Source of the DNA: Verrucomicrobiota bacterium
Lineage (GTDB): Bacteria; Verrucomicrobiota; Verrucomicrobiia; Chthoniobacterales; UBA10450
NCBI GenBank assembly: GCA_019244415.1
Contig: JAFASN010000100.1
Coordinates: 1-64,000, forward strand
DNA length: 64,000 nucleotides
Direction of reading: 5' to 3'
Shown: positions 43,838-52,328 of the stretch, in pieces
How positions within the stretch are numbered: the first letter of the stretch is position 1
Layout of the letters: each line of letters starts with the position of its first letter
The notes under the pieces: generated by a model
The model's input: the letters and a program-made list of their open reading frames with translations, nothing else
Told to the model about the DNA's origin: nothing
The model's database searches: none
Position numbers and translations under genes: made by a program

Positions 43838-46270
43838 TTATTCGCTGCGCAGCGCGACGGCGGGATCAATCTGCGTCGCCCGACGCGCAGGAAGGAAGCT
43901 TGCGACAAGACAAGCGAGCAGGAGCAATAGTACAAGCCCGCCGTAGGTGGCCAGATCAAACGGGCTCACGTTCCAGATCAGAGTGCGAAGTACTCGCGTC
44001 GCGCTGAGGGCGCCGATGATCCCAAAGCCGATCCCTGCAGCCGCCAGGACAAATGCCTGACGCAAAACCAGCCGCAGCATGTCGCCGCGTTGCGCGCCGA
44101 GCGCCATACGGATGCCGAACTCGGTCGTGCGCTGCGCAGTGATGTAGGCGATGACGCCATACAATCCGATCATGGCCAGCGCGAGCGCCGCGCCGGCGAA
44201 CACCGCGAGAATTGTCATCGTAAAACGTCGGCTGTCGAGCGATGCGCCGACGATTTCCTGGAGCGTCTCGAATTTAAGCGGCACATCTGGATGCGTGGCA
44301 GCCGCGGCGCGGCGCATCGCCGTGATGACGCTGGAGCGATCGCCGTGAGCACGCAGCACAATCGTCCACTCGGCCGCGTGCAGTGGCCGTTGCACGTAGT
44401 TCACGTAAACGATGGCGGACGGTTCAGCGTCCAGGCTTTGGTCGCGTATGTCGCCGACCACACCGATGACGTGCAGCGGATGCAGATCGCCATCCATCCC
44501 GCCGAACTGCATCTCTTTCCCGATTGGATTTTCACCCGGCCAAACGCGACGCGCGAGCGTTTCACTGATTAACGCCACGTGCGGCGCATCCCGTCCATCT
44601 GCATCCTGAAAAACCCGGCCACGCAGCAGCGGGATTTTCATCGCGGAAAAGTAACCTGCGCTGGCTACGCGGAATTCGGCGTAGCGCGCCCGCGGCGTTC
44701 CCTTCGCCGCGGTGTAGCGCTGGATCAATTCATCGAGTGTAGCTGGCGGGTTTGGGCCGTCATTGATCAGGAATGCGCCGCTCGCGCCGCCGCCCATAAG
44801 GGGCAAATTGTCGATCCCGCCGACGGCGATTTCGCCGGGGAACGCTTGCAGCCGCTCCAGCAGCCGCCGGTATGCGTCGGCGTAGCGGCGCGCCACCTCC
44901 GGGTTTTCGCTCCACGGCTGCGAGATGGTCATCGCAATGACGCTCTGTGTTTGAAACCCCGGATTCACCTCGAGCAAGCGGCGGAAGCTTTTGCCCAGAA
45001 GACCGGCGCCGATCAGCAGCATCATGGTGAGCGCGACTTGCGCGATGATGAAGAAATTCCGCACGCGCGAATGGCCGGAAGTAACGGCGCGACCGCTTTC
45101 CTGGAGTTGCGTTTGTAAACGTTGCGGCGAGACGCCGAAAGCGGGCACGAACCCGAGCGCGACGCCGAGCACGAGTGCCATTCCGAGGGATAACGCTAGC
45201 GCGGCAGGATTCACCGCAATCGCCCCCACGTGCGGAAGATTGCCGTGGTAAATGCCGAGCACAGCGTCGATGCCCCAGGAGGCAAACAGGATTCCGAGCG
45301 CCGCGGCCGAGAGCGTCAGCAAAATTGTTTCACCCAGATGCTGCTTCGTGAGCGCCCAGCGCGAGGCGCCGAGTGCCGCGCGCACCGCCATCTCTTGCCG
45401 CCGCATTGCACTGCGCACGAGGAGGAGGTTGGCGACGTTGAAACACGCACTGACGAGAAGCAATCCAACCGCAGCGGAGAGGAGCCACAGCGCGCCGCGC
45501 ACATCTTTCACGAAACGCTCGCGTAAGGCGGTCAATCCGAAGCTCGCCGCGTCAGTTTCAGGTCCGTACTCGCGTTTTAACTGCGAGCCGATGGTGGCGA
45601 TCTCAGCGGCAGCCTGGTTTCGCGAAACGCCTTCGCGGATTCTTCCGATCACGCGAAAGTTGTGGCCGGTGCGCGAGTGACTTGGCGGATAAATGGCCCG
45701 CGGAAACCACACATCCACATTTGGCGGAAATGATGCGTCAGGCGGCAGGACGCCGATGACGGCAAAGCTGTGGCCCGCGCAGCGAAGCGTCGTACTTTCG
45801 AGATTGGCGCGACCGCCGAGAACGCGCTGCCAGAAGCCGTAACTGACCACCGCGCTGTCGGTTCCGGTTTGCGAGCCGAGCAACCGGCCTTTGAATGGCG
45901 GCACGCCGAGCACGCGAAAGAAGTCTTCTGAAACAGCCGAAACATCGACGCGCACCGGCTCGCTCCCGCCCGCAACGCCTTGGGTGTCAATGTTGTATTC
46001 GGCGAGCGCGCTGAAGCTCGTGCTCCTGCGGCGCAGATCATCAAAGTTCGGCTCGGCGAACGTCATCGCGTGGCCGTTCTCATCCAGTTCGCGTAACTCG
46101 ACGACGCGCTCCTGTTGCGGAAACGGGAACGGCCGCAGGAGTACCGCATCGATCACGCTGAAGATCGCGGTGGCGCAGCCGATGCCGAGGGCCAGCGTCA
46201 ATACCGCTGTCGCGGTGAATCCCGGCGCTTTCGCCAGCATCCGAAGCGCAAATTTAAGGTCAGTCATCAT
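43838..46270 (-). CDS. Orphan-type MacB/FtsX permease 4
   Basis: 810 residues from ATG 46270 (MMTDLKFALRMLAKAPGF), matching the start pattern of the sister genes. The open frame extends to 46456, but those codons are repeat-derived (HSERSRGIPRR) and overlap the next gene. The duplicated MacB_PCD/FtsX layout is complete and the end is ARRATQIDPAVALRSE. It is the most divergent of the five in the first periplasmic domain. A family A repeat lies directly before the start. Confidence 0.88.
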   Translation of the reverse strand: MMTDLKFALRMLAKAPGFTATAVLTLALGIGCATAIFSVIDAVLLRPFPFPQQERVVELRELDENGHAMTFAEPNFDDLRRRSTSFSALAEYNIDTQGVAGGSEPVRVDVSAVSEDFFRVLGVPPFKGRLLGSQTGTDSAVVSYGFWQRVLGGRANLESTTLRCAGHSFAVIGVLPPDASFPPNVDVWFPRAIYPPSHSRTGHNFRVIGRIREGVSRNQAAAEIATIGSQLKREYGPETDAASFGLTALRERFVKDVRGALWLLSAAVGLLLVSACFNVANLLLVRSAMRRQEMAVRAALGASRWALTKQHLGETILLTLSAAALGILFASWGIDAVLGIYHGNLPHVGAIAVNPAALALSLGMALVLGVALGFVPAFGVSPQRLQTQLQESGRAVTSGHSRVRNFFIIAQVALTMMLLIGAGLLGKSFRRLLEVNPGFQTQSVIAMTISQPWSENPEVARRYADAYRRLLERLQAFPGEIAVGGIDNLPLMGGGASGAFLINDGPNPPATLDELIQRYTAAKGTPRARYAEFRVASAGYFSAMKIPLLRGRVFQDADGRDAPHVALISETLARRVWPGENPIGKEMQFGGMDGDLHPLHVIGVVGDIRDQSLDAEPSAIVYVNYVQRPLHAAEWTIVLRAHGDRSSVITAMRRAAAATHPDVPLKFETLQEIVGASLDSRRFTMTILAVFAGAALALAMIGLYGVIAYITAQRTTEFGIRMALGAQRGDMLRLVLRQAFVLAAAGIGFGIIGALSATRVLRTLIWNVSPFDLATYGGLVLLLLLACLVASFLPARRATQIDPAVALRSE

Positions 46271-46276
46271 ACGTTG

Positions 46277-46369
46277 GTCATCCTGAGCGCAGCGCAGCGG
46301 AGTCGAAGGATCCCGTGAAGTTCCCTGCAACCTTCGCCGCGGGATTCCTCGACTTCGCTCGGAATGACA
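46277..46369. repeat. Family A palindromic element, copy 6
   Basis: From GTCATCCTGAGCGCAGC to GGGATTCCTCGACTTCGC then TCGGAATGAC. It fills most of the gap between permeases 3 and 4 and ends seven bases before the permease 4 ATG on the minus strand. Confidence 0.88.
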
Positions 46370-46412
46370 GAGGTGGCGCGCGCGCTGACAGAAATGGCGC
46401 TCGACATGACAA

Positions 46413-48872
46413 CTAACTTTCCCGCAGCGCGGCGATCGGGTTGGCACGCGCGGCACGCGCTGCCGGTACCCAGCAGGCGAGCAGTGCGATTACAGCTAAT
46501 AACATTGCGACCCCGCCAAACGTCGGCGGATCGAATGGCCGCACACCGTAAAGCAGTGTCTCGAGCAAACGCGTGAGCGCGAGCGCTGCTGCTAATCCGG
46601 CAATAACGCCGATGGCGGTGAGCCGCATTCCACCACCGACGATCAGGCGCAGCACGTCACTGCGTTGCGCGCCGAGCGCCATGCGGATTCCGATTTCCTG
46701 GCGGCGTTGTGCGACCGAATACGCCATCACCCCGTATATGCCGATGCCGGTGAGCAGCAGGGCGACGCCGGCAAAAGTCGCGAGCAGCAACGCATTGAAA
46801 CGCGGCCGGGCCAATGCTTTCGACATGTATTCATCGTAAAGCCGGACACGTACGAGCGGTACGTTGGCGTCCACCTTCGCCAGCTCCGCACGCACCGCTG
46901 AGGTGAGCGCGCCTGGCGCTGAGGTGTTCGTGCGGATCAGAATGGACGCAAACGGCAGCGGTAGTTGCGGGAGCGGCGCGTACATTTCCGGTGTTGGCTC
47001 CTGGCGCAGTGAACGGAACTTTACGTTGCCTACTACGCCGACGATTTCGCGCATGGGACCTTTCTCCTCAGGCCCAGTGCTGATGCCTGGCCGGATGCGT
47101 TTCCCGATCGGATCTTCACCAGGATAAAATTTGTCGGCGAAACTTTGGTTGATGATGATCACCTGTTTGGAATCGGGCCGATCGGCCTCATTGAAGACGC
47201 GACCTTTGATCAGCGGCACACCTTGGGTCGCGAAATAATCTGTGCTCGCCGCGCGCACGGCAGCCGTCGCCTGTTCGCCTTCGGGCTTTGGCGCGTCTTC
47301 TTTGTCGAAGGTGGTCACCATGTTCGAGCCACTCAGCGGCAGCGGTACGATGGTGCAGGCCGAGCGCACACCGGGCAGACCGCGCAGGCCTGGCAGCAAT
47401 TGATCGAAAAAGCGCACCACGTTTTCCGGTCTCGGATATGCCGCGTCGGGCAAGGTGACGAATCCGGTAAGCAGCCGATCGGTTTGCATTCCAGTATTCA
47501 CAGTCGCGAGCCGATGGAACGTTTGCAGGAGCAATCCCGCGGCCGTGAGCAGAATGAGCGCGAGGGCGACTTCGCCGCAGACAAGCGCGCTGCGCAGCCG
47601 ATGACGCGCGCCGCTCACAATCGAGCGGCCGCTTTCATTAAGTGAGCTGCGCAAATCAAGGCGCGAGGCCTGCATCGCCGGGGCGAGCCCAAACAAAATG
47701 CCGGTGAGCATCGAGATGGCGAAACTGAACACCAGTACTAATGCATCCAATCGGATTTCAGTGATGCGCGGAATGTTTTCCGGAATCAGCGTAACGAGCG
47801 CGTCCGTGCTCCAGAGCGCCAGCAGCAGACCAAGCAAGCCGCCCATTCCGGAGAGCACGATGCTTTCGACCAGGAGCTGACGAATAATGCGGGTGCGACT
47901 TGCGCCCATCGCGGTGCGCACCGCGATCTCTTTCGCGCGCACTGTCGCGCGGGCGAGCAGAAGATTCGCCACGTTAGCGCAGCCGATGAGCAGGACGCAG
48001 CCGACGGCGCCAAACAAAATGTAAAGCGCGCTCGCGACATCACCGACAAGGTCCTGGCGCAGCGGCAAAACACCGACAGTGAAGTTGCTGTTGCTGTCGG
48101 GAAATTGTTTCTCGAGCGCGGCGGCAATCGTGCGCAGCTCCGCGGTTGCCTGCGCGACGCTCACCCCCGGCTTCAATCGCCCAGTCGCGTGGTAGGTGTG
48201 GTTGCCGCGCTCCTCGTTCGCGGGTTTCCCGCCATCGGTCGGAAGAACGGAATCAGCCGCGACTGTCACGTAAGCTTCCGCCGGTTCAGTGTCGATCGGG
48301 TAGGAGAAATCTTTCGGCATTACGCCCACGATGGTGTGCGGGTGACCGTTCAGCGTGATTGTCTGACCGACAGCCGCCGGATCGCCTTTGAGCTGACGCT
48401 TCCAGAACGCGTAGCTGAGCACCGTGGTGTACTCACCGGGACCGCCGCCACTCGTCTCTTCTGCGCGGGTGAATCCGCGGCCGAGCATCGGCTTCACGCC
48501 AAGCACATCGAAAAATTCACCCGAAACTTGCTCGCCGCGCAGGCTCTGCGTCTGGCCCATTCCAGTAAGCGCGAGATTGGTATCGCGATGCACCGCCACG
48601 GATTGGAAACTGCGTGATTGCGCTCGGAAATCGCGGAAATCGGGGAAGCTAACGGATTTCAGGTCAGGCGAATGTTCGCGCGCATCTTGGGAACCAATGG
48701 CGACGAGCTGCTGCGGCTGCGGATACGGGAGCGGCTTGAGCAACACGGCATTGACCACGCTGAAGATGGCGGTGTTCGCGCCGATGCCGATGGCTAGCGT
48801 GAGAATGGCGACGGCGGCAAAGCCGGGCGCTTTCGCCAGCTGGCGAAAGGCGAATTTAAGGTCCGCGATCAT
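46413..48872 (-). CDS. Orphan-type MacB/FtsX permease 3
   Basis: 819 residues beginning MIADLKFAFRQLAKAPGFAAVAIL and ending ARAARANPIAALRES. It has the same duplicated layout as its neighbours: eight helices and two periplasmic domains. The FtsX-type segments ARATVRAKEIAVRTAMGASR and AQRRQEIGIRMALGAQRSDV are strongly conserved with permeases 1, 2, 4 and 5, which suggests local gene amplification followed by divergence. The conserved cytoplasmic loops are the expected contacts for the ATPase. Confidence 0.9.
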   Translation of the reverse strand: MIADLKFAFRQLAKAPGFAAVAILTLAIGIGANTAIFSVVNAVLLKPLPYPQPQQLVAIGSQDAREHSPDLKSVSFPDFRDFRAQSRSFQSVAVHRDTNLALTGMGQTQSLRGEQVSGEFFDVLGVKPMLGRGFTRAEETSGGGPGEYTTVLSYAFWKRQLKGDPAAVGQTITLNGHPHTIVGVMPKDFSYPIDTEPAEAYVTVAADSVLPTDGGKPANEERGNHTYHATGRLKPGVSVAQATAELRTIAAALEKQFPDSNSNFTVGVLPLRQDLVGDVASALYILFGAVGCVLLIGCANVANLLLARATVRAKEIAVRTAMGASRTRIIRQLLVESIVLSGMGGLLGLLLALWSTDALVTLIPENIPRITEIRLDALVLVFSFAISMLTGILFGLAPAMQASRLDLRSSLNESGRSIVSGARHRLRSALVCGEVALALILLTAAGLLLQTFHRLATVNTGMQTDRLLTGFVTLPDAAYPRPENVVRFFDQLLPGLRGLPGVRSACTIVPLPLSGSNMVTTFDKEDAPKPEGEQATAAVRAASTDYFATQGVPLIKGRVFNEADRPDSKQVIIINQSFADKFYPGEDPIGKRIRPGISTGPEEKGPMREIVGVVGNVKFRSLRQEPTPEMYAPLPQLPLPFASILIRTNTSAPGALTSAVRAELAKVDANVPLVRVRLYDEYMSKALARPRFNALLLATFAGVALLLTGIGIYGVMAYSVAQRRQEIGIRMALGAQRSDVLRLIVGGGMRLTAIGVIAGLAAALALTRLLETLLYGVRPFDPPTFGGVAMLLAVIALLACWVPAARAARANPIAALRES

Positions 48873-48904
48873 AAATAGCTAACGACTTATAGTTTCGACC
48901 GCTG

Positions 48905-48997
48905 CCATCGTGAGCGAAGCGAGGGACCCCACCGCAGGTCACGCCCTTCCGAACGTCTGTAAGGTTCCTCGCTGTCTGGTGCGGCTCGGAACGACAG
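48905..48997. repeat. Family A palindromic element, copy 7 (degenerate)
   Basis: The left arm is GTGAGCGAAGCGAGGGACCCC. The right arm GGTTCCTCGCTGTCTGGTGC then GGCTCGGAACGACAG has drifted more than other copies. It lies between permeases 2 and 3. Confidence 0.7.
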
Positions 48998-49005
48998 CGT
49001 CCGGG

Positions 49006-51510
49006 TTACTCATAGCGCAGCGCTACCATCGGATCCACGCGGGTGGCGCGGCGCGCGGGCAGGAAGCACGACAACGCAGCCACCAGCGTAAGCATCCCGC
49101 CAACGGCGAAGTAGATCGTCGGATCGAGCGGATTCACCTTGAAAAGAATCTGCTTGAGCGCTTCCGCAGCGACCACGCCGAAAAGCAACGCGACTCCGCC
49201 TGCGCCAAGCGCCAGCCCGATACCCAGCTGCCATGCGCCCTGGCTCAGCACCATTCGCAAAATGCGTCTCGCATCGGCGCCGAGCGCCATGCGGATGCCG
49301 AACTCCTGTGTGCGCTGATTGACGGAAAAACTCATCACGCCGTACAAGCCAACGCCAGAGAGGATGAACGCCACGATGCCGAAGATGGTGAAGAGCGTAG
49401 CCACGACGCGCTGGTTCGAGAGAATCTCGTTGTGGAATTGCGCGGGCGTGCCGGGGAAGTAAATCGGCAGATTTGAGTCCAGCTCAGCGACGGCTTTGCT
49501 CAGCGTCGGGCCGAGTGTATCGGCGCGCACGCCAGGCCGCGGCTTCACTACGAGCGTGGCAAACTGCGGCGCGGGTGTCGCGCCGAGCAGCGGCATGTAG
49601 AATCCTCCAGCTTCAGTCTGCTGGTCGAACGGTCCCTGCATCAACGTGTCCGGCACGACGCCGACGATGGTCCGCCACGGTTGTTCCTGGCCGGGATTAA
49701 AGATGCGCAGCTTGTGGCCGAGCGGGCTCTGATTGCCCCAGTGTTTGCGCGCGAAGCTCGCGTTCACGATCGCGACCGGCAGTTTCGCGTCGCTGTCGTC
49801 GATGGTGAAATCGCGGCCTTCGAGAATTCTGAGTCCAAGTGTGTTGAAGTAGCCGTCAGAGACAGATTCGAAGTTACAGCGCGGGCGATCGCGATCAGTC
49901 AGGTAACTTTGACCATCGAGTTCATATTGGCCGCCCGACGCGAAGGTCATGCGAAAGCGATCCGTCATCGCCGCGGATTGGAACTGCGGGTTTGAGCGGA
50001 GCGCACGCACGGCGCGTTTGAAGAATTCGCGGCGCGAATCTTCACTTGGATACACGCCTTCCATCAACGCGACGCGCGCGGCGAAGACGCTGTTCTCGTC
50101 GTAGCCGTAATCAAGCTTCATTTGGTTGCGGATCGATTTGATCTGCAACGTCGCCGCGATCAGCAGCGCCGCGGTGAGCGCGATTTGTCCGATGACGAGC
50201 ACGCGGGTGATGCCGTTGACGAGCCGACTGCTATTGCCGCGGCCGCCCTCTTTCATCGCTTCAGCCGCGTTGCTGCGCGAACTGAGGAACGCCGGCAGCA
50301 ACCCGGAAACAACCGTCGCGAACAGCGTAAGTACGAGCGTGAACGCGAGCACGCGGCCATCGATGTTGAATTGCCACCAATACGGCGGCGGGAACGGCGC
50401 GGCTTTGATCGCGCGCGCGAGCATGTCCACGCCCCAGAAGGCGATGAGTACGCCGGCGATCGCGCCGAACAAGGCCACGACGAGGCTTTCCGTCAGCATT
50501 TGTCTAACGAGACGCCAACGTGTGGCGCCGAGCGCGCCGCGGATGGCCAGCTCTTTCGCTCGCAGCGCAGCGCGGCCGAACTGCATGTTCATCACGTTCA
50601 CGCACGCGATGAGCAAGACCAGAATGACCGCCGCGAGCATCGCCCAGACGATCTGCTGAAGTTGCGGTCCGGTGAACGCCTTGAGCAGGGGCTGCACGCT
50701 GGCCGAGGTGAGATTCTTGTTCGTCTTCGGGTTGTCTGCCGCCATGTGCCGCGCGATCGCGATCACGTCCGCGTTCGCCTGATCGAGAGTCACGTCCGGT
50801 TTTAAGCGCCCCAGCACCGCCGGCGCCGCGCTGTTCGCGCCGAGCACGAGGTCACCGCGCGGCCGGGGTGGCCATTCGTTGTAAAGCGGCGTCCAAAGTT
50901 CCTCCGAGATCGGGAACTTAAATCCGCGCGGCATCACCCCAATGATCGTAGCGGGTTTGCCGTTGATGGTGACGTTTTGGCCGACGATGTTCGGGTCGGC
51001 CTCGAAGTCGCGTCGCCAAATTTCGTCGCTCAGGATCGCGGTCTTTGGTGCGCCGGGCTTGTTGTCTTCGGCAGTGAAATCGCGGCCGAGCGCGGGCGCG
51101 ACGCCGATGATCTTGAACAAATCTTCCGTCGTGTACGAACCGGTGTAGCGCTGCGGATTGTTGTGGTAGGTGACGTTGATCGTCGAGCCGCTAAGATAGC
51201 CCGCCATGGCGGAGAACGAATGCTGCGACGCCTTGATGTCTTCGTAATCCTGCGCCGTTGGGATGTTGCCGTTGCCGAAGTTGTTGTTTTGATCGCTCGC
51301 TTTCGGATCGATCAGCCCGACGCTGACCAGCTGCTCCGGATGGGGAAAGGAAAAGCCGCGAAGTACAATCGCATTTACCACGGCAAACTGAGTCATGGCG
51401 CCGCCGATTCCGAGCGCGAGTACTACCGTCGAGAGAAGAAGAAAAACTTTGTCCTTGAGCAGGACGCGCAATCCGACACGGATGTCTTGCGTGAATGAAT
51501 CGAGGATCAT
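49006..51510 (-). CDS. Orphan-type MacB/FtsX permease 2
   Basis: 834 residues, starting MILDSFTQDIRVGLRVLLKD, more divergent at the N-terminus than the others. The first periplasmic domain contains an Asn-rich patch (SDQNNNFGNGN). The FtsX loops RAALRAKELAIRGALGATR and NQRTQEFGIRMALGADARR and the ending ARRATRVDPMVALRYE are typical. It follows the second ATPase gene after a 143-base gap filled by a repeat. Confidence 0.9.
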   Translation of the reverse strand: MILDSFTQDIRVGLRVLLKDKVFLLLSTVVLALGIGGAMTQFAVVNAIVLRGFSFPHPEQLVSVGLIDPKASDQNNNFGNGNIPTAQDYEDIKASQHSFSAMAGYLSGSTINVTYHNNPQRYTGSYTTEDLFKIIGVAPALGRDFTAEDNKPGAPKTAILSDEIWRRDFEADPNIVGQNVTINGKPATIIGVMPRGFKFPISEELWTPLYNEWPPRPRGDLVLGANSAAPAVLGRLKPDVTLDQANADVIAIARHMAADNPKTNKNLTSASVQPLLKAFTGPQLQQIVWAMLAAVILVLLIACVNVMNMQFGRAALRAKELAIRGALGATRWRLVRQMLTESLVVALFGAIAGVLIAFWGVDMLARAIKAAPFPPPYWWQFNIDGRVLAFTLVLTLFATVVSGLLPAFLSSRSNAAEAMKEGGRGNSSRLVNGITRVLVIGQIALTAALLIAATLQIKSIRNQMKLDYGYDENSVFAARVALMEGVYPSEDSRREFFKRAVRALRSNPQFQSAAMTDRFRMTFASGGQYELDGQSYLTDRDRPRCNFESVSDGYFNTLGLRILEGRDFTIDDSDAKLPVAIVNASFARKHWGNQSPLGHKLRIFNPGQEQPWRTIVGVVPDTLMQGPFDQQTEAGGFYMPLLGATPAPQFATLVVKPRPGVRADTLGPTLSKAVAELDSNLPIYFPGTPAQFHNEILSNQRVVATLFTIFGIVAFILSGVGLYGVMSFSVNQRTQEFGIRMALGADARRILRMVLSQGAWQLGIGLALGAGGVALLFGVVAAEALKQILFKVNPLDPTIYFAVGGMLTLVAALSCFLPARRATRVDPMVALRYE

Positions 51511-51531
51511 GGTGTTACCTTTCTGTCATGC

Positions 51532-51643
51532 TGTCATCCTGAGCGCAGCGAAATGCCAGTCCGGCTCGGACCGGAGTCGAAGGATCTGCGGTGCTACCCT
51601 GAAGGTTGCGCAACGGGATCCCGCGGCTGCGCTCGGGATGACA
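51532..51643. repeat. Family A palindromic element, copy 8
   Basis: From CTGTCATCCTGAGCGCAGCG, with the AGTCCGGCTCGGACCG mini-hairpin, to GCTGCGCTCGGGATGACAG. It lies in the gap between ATPase 2 and permease 2. Confidence 0.85.
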
Positions 51644-51653
51644 GTGTTGTTAC

Positions 51654-52328
51654 TCATTTCACAATCCAGCCATCGCGCAGCTGGATGACGCGTTTGCCGT
51701 AGCCGGCGTTTTTCTCGGAGTGCGTGACCTGGATGATTGTCACGCCATCGTTATTGAGCTGCTGGAAAAGCTCCATGATCTGCTCGCCCTGGCTCGAGTG
51801 CAGATTGCCGGTCGGCTCATCGGCAAGGAGCAGCTTCGGTTTCGCGATAATCGCGCGGGCGACTCCGACGAGCTGCTGCTGGCCACCGGAAAGCTGGCGC
51901 GGATACAAATCTTTTTTCCCGACAATTTGAAAACGGTCGAGCGTATCGGCCACAAGCGCCGCCCGCTCGCTTTTGCTGTAACGCCGGTAGGAAAGCGGAA
52001 TATCCAGGTTTTCGTAAACGGTGAGATCGTCGAGCAGGTGGTATTGCTGAAAAACGAAACCGATTTGCTCGTTGCGAAGCTGGTTGCGTTCTTTGCCTTT
52101 GAGCCGGTGCACCGCTGTCTCATCGAGGTAGTACTCACCCGTCCAGCCGTGATCGTGCATGCCGAGGATGTGCAGCAGCGTCGATTTGCCAGCGCCGCTC
52201 GGCCCCATGACCGAAACGAAATCGCCTTCTTCGACGTCGAGAGTGAGGTCGCGCAGCACGTAAAAGTTCTCGCCGCGCGCCAGCGGATAAACGCGCTCGA
52301 GATGGCGCAATTGAATGAGCGGGATCAT
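51654..52328 (-). CDS. MacB/LolD-type ABC ATPase 2
   Basis: 224 residues. Walker A is [10 protein letters not shown], the Q-loop is [18 protein letters not shown], the signature is [14 protein letters not shown] (Leu replaces the usual Arg after QQQ), Walker B is [11 protein letters not shown] and the switch histidine lies in [11 protein letters not shown]. The start overlaps the permease 1 stop (ATGA), so the two are co-translated. It would energise the MacB/FtsX permeases for outward transport or mechanotransmission. Confidence 0.92.
   Translation of the reverse strand: MIPLIQLRHLERVYPLARGENFYVLRDLTLDVEEGDFVSVMGPSGAGKSTLLHILGMHDHGWTGEYYLDETAVHRLKGKERNQLRNEQIGFVFQQYHLLDDLTVYENLDIPLSYRRYSKSERAALVADTLDRFQIVGKKDLYPRQLSGGQQQLVGVARAIIAKPKLLLADEPTGNLHSSQGEQIMELFQQLNNDGVTIIQVTHSEKNAGYGKRVIQLRDGWIVK

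Noticed and set aside
46271-46456. N-terminal extension of permease 4 by 62 codons
   Set aside because: The extension is family A repeat sequence and overlaps the end of permease 3; the sister genes all begin at the M-x-x-DL position.
50122-50805. 227-codon plus-strand frame
   Set aside because: Antisense to permease 2; Arg/Asp-rich shadow frame.
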